64,000 nucleotides of DNA from an uncultured Lachnospiraceae bacterium (GTDB lineage Bacteria > Bacillota > Clostridia > Lachnospirales > Lachnospiraceae): NCBI GenBank assembly GCA_947165025.1, contig CAMUYQ010000007.1, positions 97,995-161,994 on the forward strand. Direction: 5' to 3'. Of the stretch, positions 19,659 through 29,412 are shown piece after piece; position 1 is the stretch's first letter, and each line of letters starts with the position of its first letter. The notes beneath the pieces are model-generated. The model saw only the letters and a program-made list of their open reading frames with translations, did no database searches and was not told where the DNA came from. A program made the translations under genes and the position numbers.

Positions 19659-22600
19659 TTAAAAGATCGTGGACACCCTTATAGTCTGTTCCTCGAGCAC
19701 ATCAAGAAGCACGCGGACCGTATCAAGTGATGTGAAGATCGTAACATTATTTTCGATCGCACATCTTCTTATCGCAGCACCGTCAACGTAGTGAACACCC
19801 GATAAAACGGCACGGCTGTTGATGACATACGCGACGTTTCCCGACTTGATCGCATCAAGTATCTCTTCCGATCCTTCGGAAAGTTTCTTCCTGATACGTG
19901 TCTTTACACCGTAGTTGTTAAGATACTCTCCGGTAAGACTTGTCGCCTCGATATTAAATCCCATATCGTAAAACCGTTTGATGAGCGGCATTCCTTCTAT
20001 CTTGTCTTCATCGGCAAGCGAGACGATAACCGTTCCGTAATTCCGAAGTTTTATTCCCGATGCAACAAGAGCCTTGTACATAGCGCGGTGAAGTTTGTCA
20101 TCGTATCCTATCGCCTCACCCGTTGACTTCATCTCAGGCGACAGATACGAATCCATTCCGGACAGTTTTGAGAACGAGAATGCCGGAACCTTTACGCACC
20201 ATCTCTTCTTCTCTTCGGGGTATATCGTAAATATTCCCTGCTCGCGGAGACTCTCTCCGAGTATGCACTTTGTCGCGATATCGGCAAGAGCATATCCGGT
20301 TGCTTTTGACAGGAAAGGAACCGTTCTTGACGATCTCGGATTAACTTCTATGATGTAAACTTTTTCATCGTCATCAACTATGAACTGGATGTTAAAAAGG
20401 CCCACGATACCGATCCCGACACCGAGCTTTTTCGAGTACTGAAGTATCGTTCCCTTTACGCTGTCGGAAAGTGAGAACGGCGGGTAAACACTTATCGAAT
20501 CTCCCGAATGAACACCTGTCCTTTCGACAAGTTCCATGATACCGGGAACAAACACATCTACTCCGTCGCATACGGCATCGACTTCAACTTCCTTACCCTT
20601 GATGTATTTATCGACGAGGACAGGTTTGTCCTCATCTATCTCGACGGCAGTTTTCAGATAGTGTCTCATCTCCTCTTCTTTTGACACGATCTGCATCGCC
20701 CTGCCGCCGAGAACGAAGCTCGGGCGAACAAGCACAGGATATCCTATTTCGGCTGCGGCCTTAACACCGTCCTCAACGTTTGTTACCGCAACACCTTTGG
20801 GCTGAGGGATGTTAAGATCGAGAAGCACCTTTTCAAATGCATCCCTGTTCTCGGCCCGCTCGATGGCATCGCAGTCTGTTCCGATGATTTTCACTCCGTA
20901 TTCAAGAAGCGGCTCGGCAAGATTGATCGCGGTCTGTCCGCCGAGTATCGCTATGACACCTTCGGGCTTTTCGGTCTCGATGATGTTGACGACATCTTCC
21001 ACGCAGAGCGGCTCGAAGTAAAGCTTGTCACTCGTCGTGTAATCAGTGGAGACCGTTTCGGGATTGTTGTTGATTATTATCGCCTCGTATCCCATCCCTT
21101 TAAGTGTCTGGATCGCGTGAACGGTCGAGTAATCAAACTCAACACCCTGGCCGATCCTGATCGGTCCGGATCCGAGAACGATTATCTTTTTATGATCGGT
21201 AACGACCGATTCGTTTTCATCTTCGTATGTCGAATAGAAGTACGGAACGTAAGATGAAAATTCCGACGCGCACGTATCGATCATTTTGTAGACGGGCATT
21301 ATGCCGTTCTGTTTTCTGATATCAAATATCTCATGCGCACTCTTTCCGGTAAGCACACCGATCTCCCTGTCGGAAAATCCCATGCGCTTTGCTCTTCGCA
21401 ATGTTTCAGGATCATCAGGGGCAGCCTTTATCGTCTTCTCCATGCCGACGATGTTCTTAAACTTTTCGATAAAGAACGGATCGATACCTGTGTTCTTTGA
21501 TATGTCGGGAATGGATGTACCGCGCCTCAGAAGCTCTGCGATCGCATATATCCTGTCGTCGGTTCCTATCTGTATGTAATCAAGAAGCTCTTTGTCAGTC
21601 TCATTATCAAACTTCTCGAGATGAAGATGAAAGGCTCCCGATTCAAGACTTCTGATCGCCTTAAGCAGGCTTTCCTCGATCGTGCGGCCGACGCTCATGA
21701 CCTCACCGGTTGCTTTCATCTGAGTACCGAGACTGTTCTTGGCATCAGTGAATTTATCAAACGGGAAACGCGGCATCTTTGATACGACATAATCCATCGA
21801 AGGCTCAAACGATGCGACCGTGTTTGCAAGTTCAATCTCTTCGAGCTGCATTCCGACCGCGATCTTTGCTGACACCCTTGCTATCGGATATCCGCTTGCC
21901 TTTGATGCAAGTGCCGAAGACCTTGATACACGCGGGTTAACTTCGATCAGATAATAATCAAACGACTTCGGATCGAGTGCGAACTGAACATTACATCCGC
22001 CTTCTATCTCAAGAGCACGGATGATCCTGAGCGCGGAACTTCTCAGCATCTGATACTCTTTATTCGCAAGTGTCTGCGAAGGACATACGACTATCGAATC
22101 CCCTGTGTGAATGCCGACCGGATCGATGTTCTCCATGTTACAGACGGTTATCGCCGTATCATTTGCATCCCTTATTACTTCGTATTCTATCTCCTTGTAT
22201 CCCTTGACGCTCTTTTCGACGAGCACCTGATGCACGGGCGAAAGCGCAAGGGCATTCTTCATTATCTTTTCAAACTCTTCTTCATTATCGGCAAATCCGC
22301 CGCCGGTTCCGCCGAGTGTAAATGCGGGACGAAGAACGAGCGGGAATCCTATCTCCTTTGCTGCCTCAATCCCTTCCTCCATCGATGACGCGATCATGGA
22401 AGGAAGTGTCGGCTCACCGATCCTCTCGCACAACTCCTTGAACAGTTCCCTGTCCTCGGCCATCTCGATACTCTCTATCCTTGTTCCGAGAAGCTCTGCA
22501 CCGCACTCTTCCAGGACGCCTTTTTTCTCAAGGGCGACGGCTAAGTTCAGGCCCGTCTGTCCCCCGATGCCCGGGAGGATGGCATCGGGGCGTTCCATAC

Positions 22601-22835
22601 GGATTATCTTTGCCACGAACTCAAGTGTGAGCGGTTCCATATAGACTTTATCAGCGATGACCGAATCAGTCATGATCGTTGCCGGGTTCGAATTACACAG
22701 CACAACTTCATAGCCTTCCTCGCGAAGTGCCAGACACGCCTGTGTTCCGGCGTAGTCAAATTCCGCGGCCTGTCCGATCACGATCGGTCCCGAACCGATC
22801 ACCAGTATCTTTTTGATGTCAGATCTTTTGGGCAT
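19659..22835 (-). CDS. carB: Carbamoyl-phosphate synthase large subunit
   Basis: This 1058-residue subunit makes carbamoyl phosphate for arginine and pyrimidines. It has two ATP-grasp halves ([20 protein letters not shown] near the N-terminus and [18 protein letters not shown] near residue 560), each with the ammonia-channel and ATP-binding [14 protein letters not shown] / [14 protein letters not shown] motif. The C-terminal MGS-like allosteric domain is shorter than in E. coli (1073) but complete through [11 protein letters not shown]. The start has AAGGAG. It lies 15 bp after carA. No terminator is visible before the glnN promoter 22 bp downstream. Confidence 0.97.
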   Translation of the reverse strand: MPKRSDIKKILVIGSGPIVIGQAAEFDYAGTQACLALREEGYEVVLCNSNPATIMTDSVIADKVYMEPLTLEFVAKIIRMERPDAILPGIGGQTGLNLAVALEKKGVLEECGAELLGTRIESIEMAEDRELFKELCERIGEPTLPSMIASSMEEGIEAAKEIGFPLVLRPAFTLGGTGGGFADNEEEFEKIMKNALALSPVHQVLVEKSVKGYKEIEYEVIRDANDTAITVCNMENIDPVGIHTGDSIVVCPSQTLANKEYQMLRSSALRIIRALEIEGGCNVQFALDPKSFDYYLIEVNPRVSRSSALASKASGYPIARVSAKIAVGMQLEEIELANTVASFEPSMDYVVSKMPRFPFDKFTDAKNSLGTQMKATGEVMSVGRTIEESLLKAIRSLESGAFHLHLEKFDNETDKELLDYIQIGTDDRIYAIAELLRRGTSIPDISKNTGIDPFFIEKFKNIVGMEKTIKAAPDDPETLRRAKRMGFSDREIGVLTGKSAHEIFDIRKQNGIMPVYKMIDTCASEFSSYVPYFYSTYEDENESVVTDHKKIIVLGSGPIRIGQGVEFDYSTVHAIQTLKGMGYEAIIINNNPETVSTDYTTSDKLYFEPLCVEDVVNIIETEKPEGVIAILGGQTAINLAEPLLEYGVKIIGTDCDAIERAENRDAFEKVLLDLNIPQPKGVAVTNVEDGVKAAAEIGYPVLVRPSFVLGGRAMQIVSKEEEMRHYLKTAVEIDEDKPVLVDKYIKGKEVEVDAVCDGVDVFVPGIMELVERTGVHSGDSISVYPPFSLSDSVKGTILQYSKKLGVGIGIVGLFNIQFIVDDDEKVYIIEVNPRSSRTVPFLSKATGYALADIATKCILGESLREQGIFTIYPEEKKRWCVKVPAFSFSKLSGMDSYLSPEMKSTGEAIGYDDKLHRAMYKALVASGIKLRNYGTVIVSLADEDKIEGMPLIKRFYDMGFNIEATSLTGEYLNNYGVKTRIRKKLSEGSEEILDAIKSGNVAYVINSRAVLSGVHYVDGAAIRRCAIENNVTIFTSLDTVRVLLDVLEEQTIRVSTIF

Positions 22836-22850
22836 GATCTTTGCTCCTTG

Positions 22851-23942
22851 TTACATATTCATGTTCGTTTCGAAAATATCAAACAGGTACTCGCTGTCGC
22901 ACGGCCCGGGCGCACTCTCGGGATGGTACTGCACCGAGAAGAGCCTGTCATCTTTGCACTCAACACCTTCCACGGTATTATCAAGAAGATTTAAGTGCGT
23001 GACACAAAGTCCGGTTCCCTCAAGGCTTTCCGGGACTACCGCATACGAATGGTTCTGCGAAGTTATCTCGATCTTACCGGTTTTCAGGTTCTTGACCGGA
23101 TGGTTCCCTCCGCGGTGTCCGAACTTAAGCTTGTATGTCTTTGCACCATACGCAAGTGATATTATCTGATGTCCGAGACATATTCCGAATATCGGGATAC
23201 GCCCTTTAAGCTTTCTGATCGTTTCAATGGTCGGGATACAGTCCTCGGGATTTCCGGGGCCGTTTGATATGAACACTCCGGCAGGATCATACTTCATTAT
23301 CGTCTCATGATCCGTATCAAAAGGAACCACAATAAGCTGGTGGTTTCTCTTTTTCAGCATCGCAAGAATATTTGTCTTGATCCCGCAGTCAATTACGACA
23401 ACGGGACGTGCGCCGGGCGTATGATTTTCGCTCTCGAGCGTGTATATCTCCTTCGTCGCCGCTCTTCTGACCTGATCGGTCGACGGCACCCATTCCTTCA
23501 CTTTCCGGACAGCTTCATCGCGGTGCCCGGTATCTGAAGTGATAAGCGCCTTGATGCTTCCAACGTCGCGGATATGCCTTGCGATCATCCTTGTATCCAC
23601 ACCGCACACGCCGGCGATACCGTGCTCTTTCATCGCGTCCTCAATGGTCGCGGCGCATCTGAAATTGGACGGCGTAGTGCAGAACTCCCTGACAACAAGG
23701 CCCGAAATACCGAACACCTTTGACTCAAAATCACCGTCGCATATACCGTAGTTTCCGATGAGCGGATACGTCATCACGACGGCCTGGTCGGTGTATGAAG
23801 GATCGGAAATTATCTCCTGATATCCTGCCATCGATGTGTTGAACACGAGCTCGACGAACCTGTCCTCACTGCACCCGAAGCCCTCTCCTTCGTAAACGCT
23901 TCCGTCCTCAAGAACTATCATCCTGTCAGATTGCTGCCCCAT
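22851..23942 (-). CDS. carA: Carbamoyl-phosphate synthase small subunit (glutaminase)
   Basis: This 363-residue subunit hydrolyses glutamine to feed ammonia to CarB. The N-terminal domain starts MIVLEDGSVYEGEGFGCSEDR after a short leader. The class I amidotransferase triad is visible: nucleophile in FGICLGHQII and the His/Glu pair in VQYHPESAPGP. The KFGHRGGNHPV segment is typical. AAGGGAG lies upstream of the ATG. The gene sits 35 bp after purF and 15 bp before carB, in one operon. Confidence 0.97.
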   Translation of the reverse strand: MGQQSDRMIVLEDGSVYEGEGFGCSEDRFVELVFNTSMAGYQEIISDPSYTDQAVVMTYPLIGNYGICDGDFESKVFGISGLVVREFCTTPSNFRCAATIEDAMKEHGIAGVCGVDTRMIARHIRDVGSIKALITSDTGHRDEAVRKVKEWVPSTDQVRRAATKEIYTLESENHTPGARPVVVIDCGIKTNILAMLKKRNHQLIVVPFDTDHETIMKYDPAGVFISNGPGNPEDCIPTIETIRKLKGRIPIFGICLGHQIISLAYGAKTYKLKFGHRGGNHPVKNLKTGKIEITSQNHSYAVVPESLEGTGLCVTHLNLLDNTVEGVECKDDRLFSVQYHPESAPGPCDSEYLFDIFETNMNM

Positions 23943-23977
23943 GATATCTCCCTTTTATCCTGCAAAAATCATATTTA

Positions 23978-25399
23978 TCACTTATCTGTTACCGGGTAGC
24001 TGCCGTCAAAGCAGGCTTTGCAAAGCGGCAGATTGCCCGTCATCATATCAAGATCTTCTATATCCAGATACTCGAGCGAATCGGCATCGATCCTCTTTCG
24101 TATCTCCTCCTTCGTGTGTCCGTTTGCAATGAGCTGCGAGTTGTCAGGTACATCAGTACCATAATAACACGGATGCAGAAAAGGAGGAGATGAAATCCGA
24201 ACGTGCACTTCAAGTGCTCCGAAACGGCGCATCTCCCTTATAATGTTCGCAAGCGTCGTACCTCTTACGATCGAATCATCGGTAAGAACGACCCTTTTCC
24301 CTTTTATCACGTCTTCGATCACGCGAAGTTTTATCGCGACCGAACTTGTTCTCTCTTCCTGTGTCGGCTTGATAAATGTCCGTCCGACATAACTGTTCTT
24401 TGCAAATGCGAGCCTGAACGGAATACCTGACTCTTCTGCATATCCCGCTGCCGCAGTCAGTCCCGAATCGGGAACTCCTGTTACAACATCGGCTTCAACC
24501 GGGAAACGTCTTGCCAGACATCTTCCGCCTTCCATCCTTGCGCCGTAAACGCTTATGCCGTCGATCTTCGAATCAAGCCTTGCGAAGTATATGTATTCGA
24601 AAACACAATGTGCTTTGACCGGTGATGAAAGGATCTGTTTTGAAGTGATGCCTTCCTCGGTGATAACGACCATTTCGCCCGGGGCTACATCTCTTACATA
24701 GTCGGCTCCGATACACCTGAGTGCACTGCTCTCGGATGCGCAGACGATGCACTTACTGCTCTCGTCCTTCTCAACCGAAGTCTCAATGTTTCCGAGACAC
24801 AGCGGTTTTAATCCCCACGCATCCCTTATGCATATAAGTTTTCTCGGACTTAATATGAGAAGTGCAAAGCCTCCCTTTAAAAGCTTTGCAACATTTTCCG
24901 CCGCCTCTTCTATGGATGAAGTATGCATCCTCTCTTCGGCGATCTTGTATGCGATGACTTCCGAATCGGCGGTGCCGGTAAATACCGCTCCCTCATTTAT
25001 GAGTTCGTTTCTGATATCATCTATGTTAATGATGTTTCCGTTATGAGCCAGTGCTATCGTACCCTTTGCATAGTTGATGAACACCGGCTGAGCGTTCTCT
25101 TTTGTACTGCCACCTGCCGTCGAATAGCGGACATGTCCTATACCTATGTTTCCGACGAGCCTGTCGATCACTCCTTTATGAAACACTTCGTTCACAAGGC
25201 CCATGTCCTTGTGCGCACTTATGTTCCCGATCGGTCCGCACGTATCGCAGACAGCGATGCCCGCACTTTCCTGACCCCTGTGCTGAAGCGCGGTCAGTCC
25301 GTAATATATGTATCTTGCGGCGTTGATGCTCTTCCTGCTGTAGATCCCGAATACGCCGCACTCTTCGTGCAGTTTGTCATTTTCCATAACGCTGTTCAA
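23978..25399 (-). CDS. purF: Amidophosphoribosyltransferase
   Basis: This enzyme makes phosphoribosylamine from PRPP and glutamine, the first purine step. The N-terminal nucleophile is in EECGVFGIY after a short propeptide; RHRGQES-like LQHRGQESAGIAV and the PRPP-binding VVLTDDSIVRGTT are intact, and C-terminal Cys residues (CKACF) fit the Fe-S type. I chose a TTG start at 25399 because GGAG lies seven bases before it, giving a 13-residue propeptide close to that of Bacillus PurF. The ATG at 25387 has no ribosome site in range. A single leader hairpin precedes it. Confidence 0.9.
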   Translation of the reverse strand: MNSVMENDKLHEECGVFGIYSRKSINAARYIYYGLTALQHRGQESAGIAVCDTCGPIGNISAHKDMGLVNEVFHKGVIDRLVGNIGIGHVRYSTAGGSTKENAQPVFINYAKGTIALAHNGNIINIDDIRNELINEGAVFTGTADSEVIAYKIAEERMHTSSIEEAAENVAKLLKGGFALLILSPRKLICIRDAWGLKPLCLGNIETSVEKDESSKCIVCASESSALRCIGADYVRDVAPGEMVVITEEGITSKQILSSPVKAHCVFEYIYFARLDSKIDGISVYGARMEGGRCLARRFPVEADVVTGVPDSGLTAAAGYAEESGIPFRLAFAKNSYVGRTFIKPTQEERTSSVAIKLRVIEDVIKGKRVVLTDDSIVRGTTLANIIREMRRFGALEVHVRISSPPFLHPCYYGTDVPDNSQLIANGHTKEEIRKRIDADSLEYLDIEDLDMMTGNLPLCKACFDGSYPVTDK

Positions 25400-25428
25400 A
25401 TGATTTTCTCCAAAACGAGCCCGCAAAA

Positions 25429-25459
25429 AAAGACACTTCGCCAATCGCGAAGCGCCTTT
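25429..25459 (-). terminator. purF leader hairpin (GCAAAGGCGC element)
   Basis: AAAGGCGCTTCGC, loop GATTG, GCGAAGTGTCTTT, then TTTTT: a 13-bp stem with two G-U pairs. It starts about nine bases after the predicted transcription start and has the same 5' sequence (GCAAAGGCGCTT) as the amt and glnN leader hairpins. Confidence 0.8.
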
Positions 25460-25474
25460 GCTTTTTCCATAAAC

Positions 25475-25503
25475 ATACTACTCTCTGATACATATAATGT
25501 CAA
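25475..25503 (-). promoter_or_regulatory. Promoter of the purF-carAB operon
   Basis: TTGACA (25498-25503), 17 bp, TAGTAT (25475-25480) on the minus strand, divergent from the amt promoter 42 bp away. Confidence 0.8.
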
Positions 25504-25544
25504 TGCCGAAGGGGACGGTTCAAAAAAAAATTTTCAAAAAAATG

Positions 25545-25573
25545 TTGACAGGATGAAAAAACAGGTTTATAGT
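25545..25573 (+). promoter_or_regulatory. Promoter of amt-glnB
   Basis: TTGACA (25545-25550), 17 bp, TATAGT (25568-25573). The predicted start is near 25580. Confidence 0.85.
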
Positions 25574-25590
25574 TCATCAACATAAAGAGC

Positions 25591-25622
25591 AAAGGCGCTT
25601 TGGATTTTTCCAAGGCGCTTTT
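25591..25622 (+). terminator. amt leader hairpin 1 (GCAAAGGCGC element)
   Basis: AAAGGCGCTTTGGA, loop TTTT, TCCAAGGCGCTTTT, then TCTTTT. It starts about 11 bases after the predicted start and is preceded by AAAGAGC, exactly as in glnN. Confidence 0.8.
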
Positions 25623-25633
25623 TCTTTTGCAAG

Positions 25634-25680
25634 GGCAAAGGCGCGCACCCGTTTTTCGGGCAGTGCGTTTTTTATTTGCC
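25634..25680 (+). terminator. amt leader hairpin 2 (GCAAAGGCGC element)
   Basis: An inner stem CGCAC-CCG / CGG-GCA-GTGCG is followed by TTTTTT, and an outer stem GGCAAA (25634-25639) pairs with TTTGCC (25675-25680). The 5' side again contains GCAAAGGCGC. The ribosome site lies 11 bp later. Confidence 0.75.
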
Positions 25681-25705
25681 GAAAAGAAAAAAGGAGGAGA
25701 TTGAT

Positions 25706-27472
25706 ATGGATGAGATTTTAAGCATGATCAACACAGAAGTCTACGGCGTCTGGTTCCTTATCGGAGCGGCACTCGTATTCTGGATGCAGGCAGGCTTCGC
25801 AATGTGCGAGGCGGGATTTACGAGGGCCAAGAATGCCGGCAATATCATCATGAAGAACCTGATGGACTTTTGTATCGGTACAGTGATGTGGTTCATCTGC
25901 GGTGCTTCACTGATGCTCGGCGAAAACATTATGCATGGTTTTGCGGGAGGATTCAGTTTCGATGTTTTCTCAAATTACGGAAACTTTGATTACTCCGCAT
26001 TCGTTTTCAACCTTGTGTTCTGTGCAACAACAGCAACGATCGTTTCGGGATCGATGGCAGAAAGAACAAAGTTCTCAAGCTACTGTATCTACTCAGCGAT
26101 CATCAGTGCAGTGATCTACCCGATCGAAGCACACTGGACATGGGGCGGCGGATTCCTTGCAGAGTGGGGATTCCACGATTACGCAGGTTCAAACTGTATT
26201 CACATGGTAGGTGGTATATGTGCATTCATCGGTGCATGGATGCTCGGTCCCAGGATCGGTAAGTTCGAAAAAGATAAATCCGGTAAGATCACAAAGGTAA
26301 ACGCATTCCCCGGACACAACCTTGTTATCGCAGCACTCGGTGTGTTTATCCTGTGGCTCGGCTGGTACGGTTTCAACGGCGCTGCCGCAACCGATATCCC
26401 TACACTCGGATCGATATTCCTGACAACTACCGTGGCACCCGCTGTTGCGACTGTTGTATGTATGATCTTTACATGGGTAAAATACGGCAAACCCGATGTT
26501 TCGATGTGTCTTAACGCGTCACTTGCAGGTCTTGTTGCTATCACCGCTCCCTGTGACGTAACCGACTGTGCAGGTGCAGCCATCATCGGTGCCATCGCAG
26601 GCGTACTCGTAGTATTCGGTGTATGGTTCAATGATAACGTAGCACACGTTGACGATCCCGTCGGTGCTGTTGCGGTTCATATGTTAAACGGTATCTGGGG
26701 TACGATCGCTGTTGGTCTGTTTGCAACAAGCACAGCTCCCGGATTTGCAAGCGCAGGGATTACGGAAGGTCTGTTCTACGGCGGCGGTATCTCACAGCTG
26801 ATCAAGCAGCTCGGTGGTATGGGCATTACGATCATCTGGACTGTTGTTACGATACTTATAGCATTTACGATCATCAAAAAGACTGTCGGACTCAGAGTCA
26901 GTGAAGACGAGGAGATCTCAGGTCTTGATATCAAGGAACATGGTCTTCCTTCAGCATATGCAGGCTTCTCGATCATGGATATTTCAAACACCATGATGAT
27001 GGATGTCAACGAGAACACAAACCTCGGTTCAGACAGCTACGAGGAAGCTTCCGAAGCAAAGAGAAATGCAGCGGTACAGGTGGAGCGTGCGGATGCAGTC
27101 ATCCCGGCTACATCAACCGGTATGTCAAAGGTTGTTATCATCGCAAGACTCTCGCGTTACGATGCACTTCGTAAAGCCATGAACGAACTCGGTGTTACCG
27201 GTATGACTGTCACCCAGGTCATGGGCTGCGGCGTCCAGAAGGGCGGCGGCGAGCGCTACCGTGGTGTTGAGATCGATGCAACACTTATCCCGAAGGTTAA
27301 ACTTGAAGTTGTTGTCAGTGCGATACCTGTCGACAGCGTCATCGAAACAGCCAAGAAAGTTCTTTACACAGGCCATATCGGCGACGGTAAGATCTTCGTA
27401 TATCCCGTTAACAGGGTTGTGAAGGTAAGGACCGGTGAAGAAGACTTCGCAGCACTTCAGGACGTAGAGTAA
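25706..27472 (+). CDS. amt: Ammonium transporter fused to a PII signal protein
   Basis: This 588-residue protein joins two proteins that are usually separate. Residues 1 to about 420 are an Amt channel (FWMQAGFAMCEAGF, HWTWGGGFLAEWG, with His in the pore-forming helices). Residues 473-588 are a full PII domain: KVVIIARLSRYDALRKAM, T-loop QKGGGERYRGVEID, and the C-terminal GDGKIFVYPVNRVVKVRTGEED. By alignment with GlnB the T-loop keeps Tyr46 but has Ile at position 51, the Tyr uridylylated in enterobacteria. A tethered PII could gate the channel by ATP/2-oxoglutarate sensing. The ATG at 25706 has AAGGAGG. Confidence 0.95.
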   Translation: MDEILSMINTEVYGVWFLIGAALVFWMQAGFAMCEAGFTRAKNAGNIIMKNLMDFCIGTVMWFICGASLMLGENIMHGFAGGFSFDVFSNYGNFDYSAFVFNLVFCATTATIVSGSMAERTKFSSYCIYSAIISAVIYPIEAHWTWGGGFLAEWGFHDYAGSNCIHMVGGICAFIGAWMLGPRIGKFEKDKSGKITKVNAFPGHNLVIAALGVFILWLGWYGFNGAAATDIPTLGSIFLTTTVAPAVATVVCMIFTWVKYGKPDVSMCLNASLAGLVAITAPCDVTDCAGAAIIGAIAGVLVVFGVWFNDNVAHVDDPVGAVAVHMLNGIWGTIAVGLFATSTAPGFASAGITEGLFYGGGISQLIKQLGGMGITIIWTVVTILIAFTIIKKTVGLRVSEDEEISGLDIKEHGLPSAYAGFSIMDISNTMMMDVNENTNLGSDSYEEASEAKRNAAVQVERADAVIPATSTGMSKVVIIARLSRYDALRKAMNELGVTGMTVTQVMGCGVQKGGGERYRGVEIDATLIPKVKLEVVVSAIPVDSVIETAKKVLYTGHIGDGKIFVYPVNRVVKVRTGEEDFAALQDVE

Positions 27473-27487
27473 ACTTCACGATACATA

Positions 27488-27522
27488 AAAGCCCGCGGGC
27501 CATAAGGCCTGCGGGCTTTCTT
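27488..27522 (+). terminator. Terminator of amt-glnB
   Basis: AAAGCCCGCGGGCC, loop ATAA, GGCCTGCGGGCTTT, then CTT: a 14-bp stem with one G-U pair. Confidence 0.85.
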
Positions 27523-27586
27523 AAACGCTAAAGACCGTGTTATAATGCCTTTATAATGATACTATGCAGTGTAAGGGACATTCTAT

Positions 27587-28303
27587 ATGAATAAAAAAGC
27601 AGTTATCCTGCTTGTCTGTATGATCGCGCTCATCTGCCTTCCGACTGTTACATATGCGGATCAGAAAAGCGAAAAGGTTCGCGTGGGCTATTACGAGAAC
27701 GAAGTTTTTCAGGAGGGAGCCGGTGAAGGCGAGATCAGATGCTTCTTGACGGCGATATAGATCTGCTTGCAGGTCTTGCACTGAAAGATGACAGAACTTC
27801 GTTGATCGGCTACCCGAATGAAATAATGGGCAGAGAATCCTACTACCTTGTCAAGTATGATGAAGATACGGCTATAACAGCCGATCCCGTTACATTGAAC
27901 GGATGCAGGATCGGCATGAGTGCGGACTTCCAAAAGACAATATTCGAGCCATTCACCCGTGAAAAAACCAGCACAGTCAGCGGCATACAGGGAACCGGTC
28001 TTGGCATGGCTATCGCAAAGAATCTCATCGAAATGATGGGAGGAGCGATCATTCTGCATTCCACCGAAGGCAAGGGCAGCGAATTTACAGTCGAACTACC
28101 GTGTAAGATCAGCCGCGGATCCGCAAAGTCAGATCCGGGCACTGGAAGACAAAGAAAAAGCCGGTATCCCCATCATTGCGGTCACTGCAAATGCCTTTGA
28201 AAAGGATCGCCAGGTTGCGGAAGATGCAGGTATGAACGGATATCTGGCAAAACCGTATGATATCCCGGCTATTATGAAAACGTTGAAAGAATTACTGGGT
28301 TAA
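27587..28303 (+). pseudogene. Decayed hybrid histidine kinase with solute-binding sensor domain
   Basis: Several pieces of one protein lie in order with large deletions and frame breaks. From 27587 there is a signal peptide and the start of a type-3 solute-binding domain (VRVGYYENEVFQEG), stopped at 27758. From 27739, in another frame, come the middle of that domain (DGDIDLLAGLALKDDRTSLI, then LNGCRIG) joined directly to a kinase ATP-binding domain (FQKTIFEPFTREKTS, GTGLGMAIAKNLIEMMGG). From about 28120, in a third frame, the C-terminal half of a receiver domain follows (IPIIAVTANAFEKDRQVAE, LAKPYD). HisKA and most of the sensor are gone. It cannot make a working kinase. Confidence 0.85.
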
Positions 28304-28316
28304 GGAGACTTAGGTG

Positions 28317-29216
28317 ATGTCAGAACGCCGGAAGAATGATAACAGATCAAAGACCGGATCATTCCTCATCATCCTCGCAGGATGCTTTTGGGGAAGCATG
28401 GGGATCTTTGTAAGGACGCTTGGCGCATACGGATTCAGTTCCATACAGATCGTTTCGATCCGTGTGACTCTTGCCGCGCTCATCTTCTCACTTGTGCTGC
28501 TTGTCAAAGACCGTAACGGCTTTAAGCTCCGGCTTAAGGATATCCCTCTTTTTCTGGGGCTCGGATTCGGAAGTATCCTGTTTTTTACGGTCTGTTACTT
28601 TACGGCTATCACTATGATGCCGCTTTCAACCGCAGCAATCCTGCTCTATACATCACCTGTATGGATCATGCTGATGTCGGTAATTTTCTTTCACGAAAAG
28701 CTCACCGGCAGAAAACTTGCAGCACTTGCTCTTGCTTTTGCGGGTTGTGTACTTGTTTCGGGGATTTCCGGTGAAGGGATGACAATGACGGGACTGCTTG
28801 TAGGACTTGGTTCAGGGATAGGATACGGACTGTACAGTATTTTGGGGACCGTTGCACTTCGAAGGTATTCTCCGTATACAGTCACGACTTATACATTTAT
28901 ATTTGCAGCTGTAGGTTCATGGATAATATGCCGTCCGGCAGATATGATTTTCACGTTCTCGTGTGCTCCTGATCCGGGATTTCTGACAGGACTGTGTATC
29001 CTGACCGCACTGATCACTGCGGTCATTCCGTTTCTTGCATACACTCTCGGCCTTCAAAGTGTTGAAGCCAGCAAAGCCGGGATAATCGCCACCATCGAAC
29101 CCATGGTGGCAACATTGATCGGAATTGTTGTATTTTCCGAGCCGTTAACGATCATGTCCGGAGCAGGCATTCTTCTGATCCTGTCAGCTGTGGTGATTCT
29201 GAATACATCAAATTAA
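28317..29216 (+). CDS. EamA/DMT-family transporter
   Basis: This protein of about 299 residues has ten predicted membrane helices in two EamA repeats (first about residues 12-145, second about 155-297; ILAGCFWGSMGIFVRTLG and GLGSGIGYGLYSILG). It belongs to the drug/metabolite transporter superfamily; members export amino acids or other metabolites. The substrate cannot be read from sequence. The start is GTG 28314 or ATG 28317, both served by AAGGAG upstream. It follows the kinase remnant closely and may once have been its downstream gene. Confidence 0.85.
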   Translation: MSERRKNDNRSKTGSFLIILAGCFWGSMGIFVRTLGAYGFSSIQIVSIRVTLAALIFSLVLLVKDRNGFKLRLKDIPLFLGLGFGSILFFTVCYFTAITMMPLSTAAILLYTSPVWIMLMSVIFFHEKLTGRKLAALALAFAGCVLVSGISGEGMTMTGLLVGLGSGIGYGLYSILGTVALRRYSPYTVTTYTFIFAAVGSWIICRPADMIFTFSCAPDPGFLTGLCILTALITAVIPFLAYTLGLQSVEASKAGIIATIEPMVATLIGIVVFSEPLTIMSGAGILLILSAVVILNTSN

Positions 29217-29218
29217 GA

Positions 29219-29383
29219 TTATCTCTTGTTCGGAAACCACGGAGCAGCCAGGATCCCGATCTTAAACACATAACAAAGCAGTACTATTCCTACCGCATTA
29301 ACAAGCGCCATGCCGTAAACGATGTATGGTCCCACGCCGAACAACGGAAGTTTCTGCCCTTCTTTTGTATAATTCTTCAACAT
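29219..29383 (-). CDS. Small membrane protein, 54 residues
   Basis: One transmembrane helix (about residues 15-40, VGPYIVYGMALVNAVGIVLL) follows a short charged head (MLKNYTKEGQKLPLFG). The KLPLFGVGPYIV segment resembles the start of isoprenylcysteine-methyltransferase-like membrane proteins, but the rest of that family is absent, so it may be a fragment. The ATG at 29383 has AAAGGTG eight bases upstream and lies 30 bp after the methyltransferase stop codon. Confidence 0.5.
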   Translation of the reverse strand: MLKNYTKEGQKLPLFGVGPYIVYGMALVNAVGIVLLCYVFKIGILAAPWFPNKR

Positions 29384-29412
29384 GTTATGAATCACCTTTC
29401 CAGATGCATTAC

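Noticed and set aside
27739..28200. Intact gene for a small sensor/ATPase protein
   Set aside because: It joins the middle of a solute-binding domain to a kinase ATPase with no ribosome site, and its frame breaks before the receiver domain; it is part of a pseudogene.
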